A DNA stretch of 64,000 nt from Oscheius onirici (taxonomy: Eukaryota > Nematoda > Chromadorea > Rhabditida > Rhabditidae). Positions 33,988 to 46,497 of this stretch are shown here, piece after piece. Where the stretch lies: NCBI GenBank assembly GCA_932521025.1, contig OW051472.1:1860001-1924000 (forward strand). Reading direction: 5' to 3'. A program made the translations under genes and the position numbers. Under the pieces are notes generated by a model. The model was not told the origin of the DNA, ran no database searches, and saw only the letters and a list, made by a program, of their open reading frames with translations. Numbering within the stretch: the first letter of the stretch is position 1; every line of letters starts with the position of its first letter.

Positions 33988-34392
33988 TGCCTATGGCAAA
34001 ATGAATATTCTCTTCTCTTTGGGTCGGATGGAGACGGTCCTACTGGTTAGGAGTTGCTGGAATTTGTTGAAACATATCCAGGCAGCTCGGATTCGTCTTG
34101 AGATTTCGAGAGCATGATTCCTGTCAAAAGATACTCGATGGCCGATGTATATGGCTTCCGTTTTGTACTGTATTCGCACTCCTTCAACTCTGACTGCAGT
34201 CGGGTTATTATTTGTCATCACAAATGTCTTGTCCATGTTCAGTTCCAAACCTGCTTCTTTGCTGGTCTCGGACAATTCTTGAAGCATTTTCTCAGATGCT
34301 GCAGCTGACGTTGACACCAGAACTACGTCATCGGCGAAACGCAGGTTTGATAGCCACTGTCCGTGAATGTTGATTCCTCTCTCATACTCAGA
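33988..34392 (-). pseudogene. LINE-type reverse transcriptase fragment
   Basis: A continuous minus-strand frame contains GINIHGQWLSNLRFADDVVL, where FADD is the catalytic motif of non-LTR reverse transcriptases. It is followed by KEAGLELNMDKTFVM and AIYIGHRVSFD, both typical of the region just after the palm. Most like RTE/jockey-class LINEs. There is no start and no endonuclease part, so it is a truncated copy. Confidence 0.85.
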
Positions 34393-34469
34393 AGTATTCT
34401 GATTGCCAGAAAGTTATGGCATGTCCGACTCAACTGAAAGCCCACACCGAGAGTGATAACTCCTGTTAA

Positions 34470-34727
34470 AGGGACAGTCCCATTATAACCAGATAGGAGA
34501 AATCTGGGAAGCCCGCGCATCTATTTCCGTCATTTTCCCACCAATTTTGACGTTCCACCACTCATTTTAGACGTAATTTTTGACGAGAAATTGATTAAAA
34601 ACAAGCAAAAATCGAAAAAAGTAATGTAGAACGAGAAAAACGCAAAAATGAAATTTGTCGTGGGTCCCGCCACGCAGTTGCTTGATTTCCCCCTGCGGGC
34701 ATGTTCGCACACAATGGGACTGTCCCT
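34470..34727. mobile_element. Complete TTAA-flanked MITE
   Basis: 258 bp, starting AGGGACAGTCCCATTATAAC after TTAA (34466-34469) and ending GGGACTGTCCCT before TTAA (34728-34731). Same family as 9,698-10,068 and 54,648-55,093. Confidence 0.85.
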
Positions 34728-34828
34728 TTAAATGCTTAGTCTAATACTAGAAGCGTACTGATGTTATTTTTTCACCCTGTCTGTTGTTTTCAAAAAAGCC
34801 GCGCCTGCAACTATGGTTTGTTTAAAAA

Positions 34829-34980
34829 AGAGAGAGCTCGACAGTAACCCATGTAATTCGCTGCGAGACCGGAATATCAACAGAAAACTTGGCTGAGTAT
34901 CCTATGTTTCCATGTTATAAGGGTCTCGCGCGGAAACAAATGGGTTACGGTCGAGCTCTGTTTTTTTGAACAAACCATAT
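34829..34980. repeat. Palindromic repeat (GAGCTCGAC..GTAACCCAT)
   Basis: AGAGCTCGACAGTAACCCAT at the left pairs with ATGGGTTACGGTCGAGCTCT at the right. The centre contains GGCTGAGTATCCTATGTTTC. A related copy lies at 57,190-57,330, and a shared centre motif occurs in the palindromes at 49,690 and 55,995. Confidence 0.7.
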
Positions 34981-34999
34981 TAGTCCGCGCCTGCAACTA

Positions 35000-35249
35000 T
35001 TAGTCCGCGAAAAAATCGGACTAAAAGTTTACGCCCCGCGTGGACCCACTGCGTCAATTTTCCAATAATTTTAGCGTCCCACTACTCATTATAGGGGTAA
35101 TTTTTGACGAGAAATCAATTAAAAACAAGAAGAAATCGAAAAATGAATGTAAAACGGTAAAAAAGGCAAAAATTAAATTTGTCGTGGGTCCCGCCACGAA
35201 GTTGCTGATTTCCCCTGGAGGCCTGGAGGCCCATAATGAGACTGTCCCT
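35000..35249. repeat. Partial TTAA MITE
   Basis: The right terminus ATGAGACTGTCCCT is followed by TTAA at 35250-35253, with the GTCGTGGGTCCCGCCACG block before it. The left terminus is missing. Confidence 0.65.
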
Positions 35250-35379
35250 TTAAATCTTCTCCCAGCTATATTAGCCAGCTTCATAGCCCACTTTAGTTTC
35301 CTTCCCCACCAAATATCAAGCACGTCCGGTAACTCTGTTCTTCTTGTAACTTCCTCGTTTCGGCTTCATTCATTTCACC

Positions 35380-38300
35380 TCACAAGCTCGAAGGAATCTT
35401 CGAAATACTACTCGGAACATAACTAAAATTGATTTTTATCACTGGAACAGTCCGTCTTCGGCACTTGACGATGCAGACCAGGAGATCTCGGACACTTCTC
35501 CTAACAATTTTCGAGAAAATCAGCAGTGTCCATGCATTGGGAAGAATAAAAATGTCCACTACGTAGGTGCGAATATACTCCACAATATATTTCATCTCAT
35601 CGTCCTTGATGACGTTTTTTGAGAGGTAGAGTACGGTCTGAAAATGGGATTTTGCCTGCTGTTTCTTTATTTTTGACTTTCCAAGACAGGCACCGAATTA
35701 ACAATGTTCACAATCTGTCTTCCCCCATAAGAACCTCGTGAAAATTTGTTCAATCCTACTGTCACAATTTTACTACAAGAACATCTGTTTCTCGTTTTTT
35801 GGTCTCATGTAAGGTTATAGAATTCGACCTATACGTTTTCCCGAGCTATACAAAGTGTTGAAAAAGGTGAAAACCGGCTCTTTTCGGTCACTTTTCCGCG
35901 CTGAAGATTGAAAAGGCTTCCAGTTCGGGTACTTGGTTGAAGGTTGACACGGCTGTCTACAAAAACATGTCAGACTTTCACATTTCCTAATGACCGCAGC
36001 TCGAAACAAAAAAAATAGAAAAAGACGTTTGAAGTTTCCACAACTGTCATGAGACGAAATTTTTGGGCATTTTTTAGCTTTTCATCGTTCCATGAAATCT
36101 ACGACATGGTTTTTTTGTTGTTACACCAATTCTATATAGGAGCAGAAAATTATTTATAACTAGTGGTTATATGCTTCGTTCTAGTCACATCATACTTGGT
36201 GTTTTGGTTGCATTGAAACCAGATAATGAAAAATATTGAAAAGGAAACGATAGATTCATCTTATTGACTTTGCTGTAATATATGTGCTTCGCTTTCGGTT
36301 AGTACGACCAATTTCTGATCCTGTTTTTCTTGCTTAGGAGTTCAATAGTAGTCTTGTTTCGAGACTTGGAAAGGTTTCAATAGTTTTCTGATCATTTTTT
36401 TTCTCACAAATCGTATTTTTTTGAGCTGAGAATGGGAATTTCGCAACAGGAATGATGTTTACTGATTGTGAGTCACTAGTAACCGTCATCAATATTGCGC
36501 CCCTTCTCACTGGAAAAACAAGCTCAATATTTTTAGGTTTCATAAAGTAGTCATATACTCGCCCAAACTTGTTTTACTAACGACTCGAGGAGTTTTTTTT
36601 TGATAACAAAACAATCATATTCCATTGTCGAAAACCCTTAGAATTTTTTACTTGTTCTTCCACAACCATTTCCTTAGGTTTCAAAGGGATGGTTTGATGT
36701 CCGCCTCACTTTTTCTCTTTCAGTTTAGCGTTAAAAATTGCTCAAAAAAGTATTTCCTGTGTTTCTTCAAACACCCGGCTGAATAAACATTACCCAGTTC
36801 CAACAAACTAAGGTTGTGTATTTTGTAATAAATTTTGAGTGTTTTTCCACACGCTTTTTGTTTCAGAATACACATCTTCCCCAAAATTTCAATAGGATGT
36901 GAGGGATAGACTTCATAAGCTAGATTTGTATGCGCTTACGGTTAGTTTTTCAAGGAGTTTACACAATTACGATTCCCCTACGGTCCTTACCAGGGTTGGG
37001 CGATAGTGAAATTTTTGGTCGATACCGATACCGATATCGATAGTGCCCTGAGATATCGCGACCGATATCGATACTATCGATATCGATAGTATCAGAATTT
37101 TTCCAGAATTTTTGAATTTTTTTCTGGTTCACTATGATCTCTAGAGAACTGTTTCAAAAAAATGATAAAAACATATAAAAATAGAAACAAAAAGGAACGA
37201 ATGAATGGAAAAAAATACACAAAAAGTAGGTTTATATTTGAAAATGGTAGCTTCGCGGCAGATTTTTCTACTATCGATATCGCTGTATAAAACTACCGAA
37301 ATCGATTCCGATATCGATATTTTTTTCAATCCAGTTATCGAAATCGATACCGATGTCAATAGTTCCGCCAGCACCAATATCGATACCGATATCGATACTA
37401 TAGATATCGATCATTTCGATATTGATATCGAAATATCGCCCAACCCTGGTCCTTACACTCCTACAAACAGACATTTTTTCAGGTTTCAATGTCTAGGTTT
37501 ATGCCATTCCTATCCCGTTTTCCAATTCATCTCTCATTTTTTCTCTATGAAAAAAGTCCTACCTGTGTTCCAGCAAAAACCAGGGTAATGAAAGCCATCA
37601 AGATTTCGAAATAGACCAGACTGCAGTCCTTTTCCGGGATCTTGACCCTCGTTTTCAATAAAATCAAAATTGCAACAGTATTCACCATTGTCATGCCGCC
37701 AAAAATGCAGGCGGCGATGACGGACAGCATCGTTGAGCTGAATTTGAAGCCGGGGACCTGAAATTTTGGAATTTTTGATAATTTTTGGGCAAAATCACAA
37801 TGTAAAAGTCCTCATAATCCATGCTTAGACCGCCTAGAGGATCCACGTAAACGTAGCCGCGACAGGGTATTACGAACCACATAAAGAGAAGGGGCAGGAG
37901 GAAGCCGAGAAGCCAAATTTTCCAGAATTCTGCGTCCCAGAGCTGAAAAAAAGGGTTTTTTTCTTCTTTTTTTTACTTCGCAGGAACACGTCTTTGAAAA
38001 CTTCAAGAAAACTCTCCTAGCAAAACCTTGACTGAAACATTACTCGAGTTGTAGTATTTGTCAAATCTTCACCTTGCGTACTTATCGTCACGCAAAATTG
38101 CGTACTTAAAATTGTTCTTCTTCGTTTTCACGCGTCTGATACTTGCAATTAGTAAAGTCGTTGAAACATCTTTTTGTCGCAAACCTTGCGCCAAAAATGC
38201 CTTTTGTTTAAAAACTTTTTTTGGGGTTTTTTGTTTCGGTACCACGGTATAAGTAACTAAGGAGTGCTTGTAATTCAATTCGATTCGTGGCCCTTTCGGT

Positions 38301-39977
38301 ATGGGAAAGATTTATGACAAGTCTGCAAAATGGAGCGGCGGAGAGGAAAAAAGACGGCTCGTTTGATGGAAAGTTTGGAAAGGGTCACACACAGGCAAAA
38401 ATGAAACGTTACTGCAGTGAAAAGAAAACAAGAAAAAAGGAATAGAAACCAAAATCAGTTGTTCCTTTATAGAAGGCTTGAAACCTTTTGCATTGCACAG
38501 CGTATTTGAGTGAGCTGAGCTCCATTTTAACTAAATTGTTATAAACAGGAAAAGTTTCCATATGGTGTTCGACGCCTGGTGAATCTATGATTTTTTTCAC
38601 ACAACCTTTTCCCCAACAGACTCACCCTCATCTTGGTTGGCAAGACCAGCGCCAGTAGACGGTGCAGCGAGATCAAAAAGTGAAAAATTAGCAGAGAAAT
38701 GGGACAATAGGCTGCAATGACCCGCGTCGGGGTGATGATCCAGTTCGGCTCGGCAAACGTCCTCCAGATTGTGTCGCAGAACCAGCCGAGAGTCGGAAAT
38801 TGCTTGACGAGGTAGTATTCGAAGAAATATAAGGAGCTCTGAGAAACCACCATGTGGAAATTGAAAACAAGTAGTCTGGATGGCTATATAAATTCAGTGA
38901 AACTCGTTCTTTTCTCCAAAATTCCTGCTTTTTTAAATTTCACATTCAGAAGAAAACGCTCATAAAAGTTTCAGTTTACAGTTTCAGTGAAATTTTTTGC
39001 GTTGTTTATGTTTCAACTTCACCATAATTTCGGGACTAAATTCAATAAGCACTATACAGTATAACTCATGTCAAACGACCTACTTTTCAGTTCCGCACGA
39101 TTGCGTACGAAAACTAAATGAGATTGTGTTCAAATCAGTCGTGTGTACGCAAATTCTCGTAAACCAAAAGTACGTAACTTGGAGGTTTGGCACGAGCTGT
39201 ATTAGGTCGCGTCATAACTGATTATGAATTCTCATAACTTTTTCCAAATTCAACGAAATAGGGAAAATTCTGTTCCAAAATGTAGCTCTCCCCTAGGCCG
39301 AATTAATAGGCTATATGAGAGTTCTGGATATCTTACCGTCTGAGCACAGTGAACGGTTTAAGTTTTGACAAAAACAGTATTTTGCCCATAACGGGGAGAA
39401 GGGAAGGGACAGTAGAGCTGAGACTCACTAAAGCTAGGAACTTCAGCTCCTACATTTAGAAATTAGGCTTGAGAGGGAGTGGGTTCCAATTTTGGTAGTT
39501 TATTTGGAAGGTCAGGAAGAGTGACTGGAGGAGAGTAACAAAGAAGGAATGAAAGGGAAACCATGACTAGGGCTCCGTGACAGAGCGAAGTCATGAATTT
39601 ATACTTTAGCCCTGGAAGGGCGTTACCAACGTTGTAGTTCAAAACTGAACAAAAAGCTCAAAAAACACAAAATATTCCGTAGAAGCCCTTGACGGCGACA
39701 ACACAAAACACCGCGTTCCTTTTTGAAAGTACAGTAAGAAAAAGCCTGAAAAACTCACCAGAAAAGCCACAGTCGCATAAAGTTTCCTGAACGACTTGTT
39801 AATTTTGCTGCCAGCGAATTTCATGGCCTGTACGTTGAGAAAGTAGACGATTACGGTAACTGTGCCGTAGAAGCCCTTGACGGCGAAGAGAACAGTCAAC
39901 AAAACTTGGCTGTTTGGAGTGCATTCAGCCTTGTCAAAACTGATAGATGATGGTGGAAGGGTTGAATTGTTGGACAT
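35380..39977 (-). CDS. Serpentine 7TM chemoreceptor (SRG-superfamily, srv/srg-like)
   Basis: Five exons on the minus strand: 39759-39977, 38626-38838, 37799-37942, 37581-37757 and 35380-35637, all joined in phase 0, giving about 336 residues ending at TGA. Seven hydrophobic segments can be followed: TM1 LLTVLFAVKGFYGTVTVIVY, TM2 spanning the first junction, TM3 AAYCPISLLIFHFLISLHRL, TM4 WLLGFLLPLLFMWFVI, TM5 IAACIFGGMTMVNTVAIL, TM6 at the fourth junction, and TM7 VDIFILPNAWTLLIFSKIVR. The short extracellular N-terminus has an NNST glycosylation site. The length and the LPxxWxLLIFSK end resemble nematode srv/srg receptors, expressed in sensory neurons (family knowledge; exact subfamily unsure). 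The ATG is preceded by TTACAG two bases upstream, a possible trans-splice acceptor. The gene looks intact. Confidence 0.85.
35638..37580 (-). other. Long fourth intron of the receptor gene
   Basis: A 1.9-kb intron, much longer than the others. It contains the hAT MITE at 36,991-37,448. No other feature was recognised. Confidence 0.6.
36991..37448. mobile_element. hAT-type MITE (TATCGA-rich interior)
   Basis: 458 bp beginning CAGGGTTGGGCGATA and ending TATCGCCCAACCCTG, with a perfect 8-bp duplication GTCCTTAC at 36983-36990 and 37449-37456. Both subterminal parts are runs of TATCGA/CGATAC words able to pair with each other. The perfect duplication and near-perfect ends suggest a fairly recent insertion. 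Confidence 0.9.
39205..39395. repeat. Single-arm copy of the 13,190 fold-back element
   Basis: From TTAGGTCGCG onward it follows the arm of 13,190-14,135 (CTCATAACTTTTTCC.., CCGAATTAATAGGCTATATG) to about 39,395 with scattered differences. The second arm is absent. Confidence 0.75.
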
Positions 39978-40172
39978 TCTGTAAGTTTTTCTTCTTCTTT
40001 CAGAGTTTTGAGTAGTTTTGAAGACATACAGATGGGAGTAGTGACAATATAACATAACGTAGAGTGCTTAGAGGAGTACTGAAACAAAAAAAAGTATTGA
40101 AGGAGTCGGATGGGAGACACGTTTTGAATGAAACAGAAAGTTTCTTATTCAAGTTTATTCGCTGTATCAAGT

Positions 40173-40940
40173 CTATATTCGACAAGAGCGGCTCTTCGGA
40201 CAGACCATGGCGGCGCTGTAAATTCCTCGGAGAGTGGAACAGTACCTCCCGCGCTTGTCCAGGGCGTCGTCAAGAGGGGGTTGATCTACGCGTTCCCAGG
40301 CGTGTTTCGTAGATGAAGAGTACGATCCGAGCTTCTTCAGTGCTAGGACTTCAAACAGACAGTAGTATCTCTCTATCTTTCCGTGAATATCATGAAAGAA
40401 ATGCTGCCAAATGCTACCGTTGAAACTGCTAGTTGTTAGTGCTACGGGAAAGACACGAACTCAAAGCAAAGAGCAAAACGTACGAAAGCAGTGAAGCAAA
40501 AATGAGCTAGTTCAGCTGGTGTGCAAAAAAAATGTTTTAACAAAACAAAATGACTTCATTTTGAACCACTACTATTGGAGCAATTGTGGGAAATTCTCAT
40601 CAACTATAGTGTGGGACAGATGAAGTTCTGAAACGTTGTAGAGTTTACTCGATAAAATCATCCTTGGAGGGATATGGGCATTATTTTCGCCGGACTTCCA
40701 TAGTGGACATTCTGACGCGTAGTTTGGTTCGGGAGTTCTTTGAAACTTTTGGGGGAACGATGTCTAAAGCTGGCAGGGAGCGTAGGTGAGACAATGTGGA
40801 AACAATGAAGCTAAAAGTTTGAAAACACACTGACCACCGGTAACGGCCAGTCCCACAAACTTAGTGGAACTGTACGTATTTTGGACCAGGATTGCTCCCA
40901 TACTACTGAGAGAGATTGACACGACAGATATGGTAGACAT
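40173..40940 (-). CDS. Candidate small secreted peptide precursor (two exons)
   Basis: Exon 1 40835-40940 starts ATG and encodes MSTISVVSISLSSMGAILVQ.., a possible weak signal peptide. Exon 2 40173-40441 continues in phase for 88 codons to TAG. The end reads ALDKR, a dibasic site, then GRYCSTLRGIYSAAMVC and PKSRSCRI, so a cleaved cysteine-containing peptide of about 25 residues is conceivable. Codon choice in exon 2 (AAG, CTC, GCC, GAC) is exon-like. The acceptor is a plain TTTCCCGTAG, and the donor could be GTCAGT or the GTGGTC three bases earlier. It lies 196 bp upstream of, and on the same strand as, the receptor gene. I do not recognise the family. Confidence 0.45.
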
Positions 40941-42390
40941 GGTGAGAGAAAATTTTTCTAGAATGCGATTTTCGAACTTTTTACGTTTCACAGAATCGCC
41001 TTACAACTGTATCTAGATTCTAGAATGATCGCAAGTTAGCATTAAGAAGAAATACGCAAAATCATGGAGATATCTCCAATATCACCCTCTACAGAAACAT
41101 TGATTCATGCTTCCCGAAATTGTTATATTTTCAACTGTAGGAAGTAACCAATGCGTCATCGACATAGTGCCAAAGCAAAGCAATATTGAGAAGCCCCAAA
41201 AAAAACCTCAATGGTTCCGGCTGATTTTATGGCAAGAAATGTTTCAAAAAAAACGAAGAATTGGGTTACTGTAACCATTTTTTTATTGAAGAGAGCATAC
41301 GAGAGCACTAAAACAACCTTTCAGTAGACATTTGCTGTTAAACTTTGTCCTTTCCTTCATCTCAGTCCCACCCTCAATCAGCTCGTAATAGCCGGCCGTC
41401 TGATTTCTCGAAACCTGTACTTGGAAAACGACTACTAGCGCAGGACACAATGAGTGCGTAATGAGATTTATGAGAGTACCAACGTCTGTGGCTAATTAAT
41501 CTTGTACTGCGATCTGGACTTTTCGCAAAAAGGCGGAAATTGTTTGTCAGCGAGGAATTGCATGTTCTTGGAAGTTTTGGAGAAAAATTTGCTAGAAAGG
41601 AATTCAAGAAATCATGCGAACGTTCCTGACTCTTTGGAAAACGTAAAGTGATGTTGGTGAAACACCGAAAATTTATAGGTGGGAATGGAAAAGCAACAAA
41701 ATTTGATACAGCGTCAATATTAATTGACAGTCTCAAAAGTTGTTTGCTTGTGATTCCTTTTGCGAGGCTGAAATTTCAAATCGAAGACGATGTTTTCTTG
41801 TGAGATTGAACTTTCTTGAAAGTTCTGATCACAGTACTAGAAATAGGAAAATAGAGGACATTCAGCCCACATGTTTTGCAGCAGTCCTGAACAGTTTTTT
41901 ATTCAAAAAATGTAACACATTCACAGTTTTCATTTTCTGACATTTTATTCCCGCAAAAAAAGGCGAAATTGGCAAAAGAACTTTTGTAGAGACAGATAGG
42001 AAGTTGGGAGAAATGGTAACAAACAGTGCGAATAGAAGGTGGACGTTCCACAGGAGATGAGAATGAAAGAAAATAGTTGTTTTCTAACGAAGCGAAACTA
42101 TCGGGTTTGTTTCACTGCCTGGATAAAGGCAATAGAAGTTCACGACGTAGTTGTCGTTTGTTTAGATTGTCTTCGAAAAAAAGGCCGGAAAACACTGGGG
42201 CTTAGGCTAGGGCTAGGCTAGGGCTAGCCTAAGCCGGTAAAAGCTCAGTTTTTTCAACGTTTTTAGAAGTTTTGAACGAAAAAACAGCTGACTGCGTTTT
42301 TCAACTTTTTCCTAAAAGAGAAACTGCTTGTCGCTTTGGAAGTTTTGGAAAAATACTAACAATCAAGGTGAGTAAATTCATGCGGTGTAT
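40941..42390. other. Intergenic, no supported gene
   Basis: Contains a minus-strand ORF (41,374-41,736) without domain or splice support, and a telomere-word palindrome near 42,200. Nothing else recognised. Confidence 0.4.
42200..42238. repeat. Palindromic cluster of TTAGGC-like words
   Basis: CTTAGGCTAGGGCTAGGCTA.. ends with CTAGCCTAAGCC. The outer 12 bases of each side are complementary. The words resemble the nematode telomere repeat TTAGGC but are degenerate and short. Confidence 0.6.
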
Positions 42391-42711
42391 TAGACATGGC
42401 TGACGGGCCGGGCTTGGGCCTGAAAGTTGAGGCCCGGCCCGGGCCTGAAAAGCCCGGCCCGCGGGGAAATTTTGGAAAAAAGAGGTTTTTTTTTTTTACC
42501 AAAATCTGCATTTTTTCGTCAGTTTTTATAAAAAAAGTTAGCAAAATATAACAATATTATTATTCTTTGATTTAGTTCTAGAATGCGCTAAAATGCGCTA
42601 TAATATGACCATCTTCATTTTTGGCCCGATCCCGGTCCGACGGCCAAGTCTGGGGACCGGCCGAGGCGGGCCCGGGCCTGGAATCTCCGGCCCGGCCCGG
42701 AGCCATGTCTT
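42391..42711. mobile_element. hAT-type MITE (GGGCC-rich ends)
   Basis: 321 bp, ends TAGACATGGCT / AGCCATGTCTT, perfect 8-bp duplication CGGTGTAT at 42383-42390 and 42712-42719. The subterminal 60-80 bp are runs of CCCGG/GGGCC words. The 84-bp element at 20,404 is a shortened relative. Confidence 0.88.
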
Positions 42712-44130
42712 CGGTGTATGACCATGAACGTTTCTCCAGATTAGTTACGACAAAGAGACGAAGCTGAAACATTTTTTCCTGCAGAAATACAAGTACACAG
42801 CATGTTTTACTGTCTGTATAAAGGTTACAGTTCCTTACATTATTTTGGTTTCATTTCCGATGTATCCTCCAAAAGTGTTTGCGGAACCACCTGTCAAGAA
42901 CTAGCTTTTCTAGACGTTTTAGAAGTTTTGGAGAGAGCAACTAGAAAAATTTCAAAAAAAAAATCCATGAGGACGTGGGTAATTCGCGACTCCAAAACGT
43001 CCATCAACCTTGCCTAGCAAGAAGTGATGATGCTGGAACAGTTTTTTTTTTGAAAAAGAGTGGAACACGTTTTACAGTCTGAATAAAGAGGAAGCGGGAA
43101 AAAGAACACTGGTTACGACTCGGAGAAATCTAAATTAGGAAAGCGATATAGTGTCTGTGGCTGACTTATGACTTTGTCCGAGTCCACGAGATTCGTTAGA
43201 AGTTGTCAAGATTAGGTAGCAAGCCGCTTTTGAACTTCGGAGTCGAAACAGTTTTTGGGTTCTGTTGTGGTACAAAATTTTTTAAATTGCTCTCGCGTCT
43301 GTCTGTATGTCTGCCTGAAGCTCTAATTGAGAAGATTTGAAGGCACAATTAACTATTCACGAGTCCCGACAGGAAAAGCAAGTGCGCGAAGTGTTCTTAA
43401 TCTTTTGTGTTTTCTTTAGAAAGAACAGGGGAGGCTAAAACACTAAGAAAAGCTAGCACTGTAGTATAGGACACGAGCTCCGCGACAAAACGAAGTAATA
43501 GGCAAAGACGAGGAATCTCTAACTTTTGCCCTGGAATTGCTATTCTTGTTTAGTAAAAATAACGTGGAAAAAGAACGGAAACACAGCTCTTCTTGGAGCT
43601 TTTAGAGCGAAAACGTTAGGATTTTTATTGATTTCTATTTCTTTGGATTCCGACAAAATAACGTTCTTTATAGTTGGAAGCAAAGTTATAAGAAGAGTGA
43701 AACCATTTTCCTATCAAAACTGAACAATGAAAAAATACTACACTGAATGAATAATTTCGATACTTTGAGAGCTATAATAGTTCTGTTCAAATTAGTGCCT
43801 CTTGGACTCAGTACAGATCGGACAGCAAATGGAGAGTGCAAAACAGAACAACAGAAAGGAATACGGTAGTCTAGACTGATCAGCTATACTACATGAATGG
43901 AACTATTACATTAGGTTAAAAAAGACGAAATATCCTAGGGATTCAAGAAAGTTGTCTAGGAAACATGCAATTCTAGGTTAAATCGATCCAATTCATTCTG
44001 ACCTTTTTGGAACTGAAATGGAAAATAGTATGTGACTTATTTAATCCCAAAACTGTCTTTTGCATTCCGTCGCACATATACCAAAATCATGAAACCAAAA
44101 AAAATTTTCTAATTTTCAAAGAAATTTCAC

Positions 44131-44185
44131 GCTAGAACGACCCGGGTTCGATTCCGCCAAGAGGAAATTTTTTTGTTTGTTGTTA
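44131..44185 (+). repeat. B-box-like tRNA-derived fragment
   Basis: GGGTTCGATTCCGCC followed by a T-rich stretch matches the left arm of the 13,190 element at about 13,468-13,510. No A box was seen upstream. Confidence 0.5.
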
Positions 44186-44221
44186 TTCGATATATTTCCA
44201 AACAAATTTTCAACTCTTGTC

Positions 44222-44485
44222 ATGCCTTGTTTGTTGATTTTCTATATTCCGTCATCTTGGTAAGTATTTCTGAAATTCTTCGATGTAGTGCTTTTTCGCT
44301 AAAAACTCAAATTTTCCCATAAAAATGCCCTTTTTATGAAAAAAAACAGGACCTCCCCCTCACTTCCGGCCATTTTCTCCGTCATCCTGCTAATCCTCCT
44401 GATATTCTGCTTATCGGACTCCCTTCTGGGCGTTGTCATCACTGTAAAACGCGTCGTCTTCTTCACCTTGTGCAAGCGTCTCTGA
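44222..44485 (+). CDS. Candidate 57-residue membrane protein (two exons)
   Basis: Exon 1 44222-44259 (ATG to donor GTAAGT) and exon 2 44350-44485 (after AACAG, to TGA) join in frame to MPCLLIFYIPSSW, TSPSLPAIFSVILLILLIFC.., ending VVFFTLCKRL. There is one strong transmembrane segment and a basic end. The donor is good, but the acceptor lacks the usual TTTTCAG. It could also be the final exon of a longer gene. No family recognised. Confidence 0.35.
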
Positions 44486-46448
44486 TAACACTGATTTTTA
44501 TAGACAGGCGCCTCCGGTCTTTCGATTCAGTCGACTTCTGTGCTCCTGTTATCAACCATTTTTCGCTGATTTTTGGCGCTTTTCTAGGAATTTTGTAGGG
44601 ACCGGTCTCTAGTCACGGGGACACACTGATTGTGAGAGACAGAGGGAGGGTCAGAGACAGATTGACAGAGAGACAGAGAGACAGTTTTTACAAACTGATT
44701 TTTGACGCCTCTTCCCCGAATTTTGTAGTTTCCGGTCTCTGGATTGGCGCCTACCGCGATGGCGCCCAAGCCTGTAGACGAGACACACCCTAGACATCTG
44801 AATACATATAAAGGGAACTAGTAGAATATTTTTAGGCCCCAGTTTCTCCTTATAAGAAATCGCTTTTTTGTTGGTGTGATGTTATTTTTTCAGCACCACC
44901 AAAATACCAATAGTTCATATTTGAAATTTTATCAGTTTCAGTTTTGTCTCGAAAGAGACCGCTTTTTTCCGGTGTTTGAGAAAATTGCAATCACTGTTTC
45001 ACACTCTAGTAACTACCACCTGTTTTATTGGACGGTGCTTTGAGACAGATAATACCGAACTCCTTTGTCTTGTAGAGTTTGACGAAATCTAGACCACTTT
45101 AAAACCTGCCAGTTGTGAAAAATGCCTTTCAAACAGTTGTGAAAAAAGACTTTCACTCTTTCTTGTATATTTCGAAGAAACTGTTTGGCCAGTTTAGTTG
45201 TCGTCTCAAAAACAATCTATTTCTCCCCTTCTACTTCTGAAATCAGACAATTTTTTGGCTTCAGTGCTTGCGTGTAAGAAAACGCTTATTCTATAATACG
45301 CTGCTGCGATGTTGTTGGTTGTCAAGACAGAAATTCGAGTTTTTATGATTTTGTTTCACACATTTATAACTACTAGCTAGGTGTAGTTCGAACAACGGGC
45401 TACCTCTATTTCGAGGAGAAAAAACATATTTTGGCGCTATTTCCGAAACCTCAAAAGCGCCTTACATTATGCAACAATAAGCCAGTGTCTTTCCCTCTGT
45501 CCCGTTTCCAGATACCCAGACTTCTAGGCCACAAAATTGTGTTTTTGCAAAGAACCATCGGCAACTATCGTTAGTCACAACAATCCCTCAACATTGTGGA
45601 ATCTGTGAAGCAAAACTTCTCAAAAAAGAAGTACTCTGAGTCGTATGGCACTATGGAGCTCAAACAAAGCTATTTTTCTATAAAATAGCCGTTTTTGTTC
45701 TCTTCACAACTTTTCGAGCATGACCTGTCTGAAAAATCGTATTTTGGACCGAACCATAGACCCAAAATTTTACTGGTTCGGGTCAAACCATTACCAGTTT
45801 TTTTGTCCTTTACGTCTCAAAAATTTCAAAAACCATCTTATCGAGTGTAACAAAACGTCTCTCTCCTGTACAGCCCATAACCAGAATACTGAACCTCAAG
45901 GGGGAACCACTTTCCCCCTTCGGGCCTTCAAGGTTGCTGCTACCCCTCAGGCTACTTTTCTGCAAAAATTCCTCTCATTTTTCATGTTTACCAGGACATT
46001 TTCTGCATTTTCCGTTCCACAATCTTCTACCCACGATCGTTGTTTCCTTATTTGCGTCAGCGAAAATGCTACGTCACAGAAAACTTGTGCGCCGCTAATT
46101 GTACAAGGACGCGGTGGTCGAATCGGGTAGAAGTTAGTGTGTTTTGTGATGAGATTTTTTAGGCGATTCTTGTTCAAAAAAGCGTATACGAAACAAACTG
46201 TTACCTACCAAAGTAAGATTGTAACCTTTTTGGAGTCAGTGTGAAAGGGAACATTTTTTATCGGATCGTTGTCAAAATCGATGGAAATTTCTGTCACAGC
46301 AGAAAAACATTGGCAAGTTATTTTAGTTCGAAAGGTTATTCAGACCAGGGTTGCGCGAGCATTTTGTCTGCAATTTCGCGTATGTAAATTTTTAGACCGA
46401 TTGGGTAAAAATGAGAGCGGAAATCGCATACACAGGACGGCCGGCGGA

Positions 46449-46497
46449 TCTCAAACTGCACTTCCCAGATTTTAGACCTGGGAAGTGCAATTTGAGG
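46449..46497. repeat. Short hairpin
   Basis: CTCAAACTGCACTTCCCAG and CTGGGAAGTGCAATTTGAG form a 19-bp stem with one mismatch around a 9-nt loop. It may be structural DNA or a small hairpin RNA. No expression evidence. Confidence 0.6.

Noticed and set aside
40128..40316. 62-codon plus-strand ORF
   Set aside because: Looks protein-like, but the minus-strand frame over the same bases is longer, better in codon use and joins an upstream exon.
41374..41736. 120-codon minus-strand ORF
   Set aside because: Serine/phenylalanine-rich chance frame. No recognisable domain, splice context or conserved neighbour.
42200..42238. Interstitial telomere tract
   Set aside because: Only a few degenerate TTAGGC words arranged as a palindrome; too short for a real telomeric array.
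45720..46130. 136-codon plus-strand ORF
   Set aside because: Spans repeat-like sequence and a tRNA-like end. Codon use is not exon-like and no protein family was recognised.
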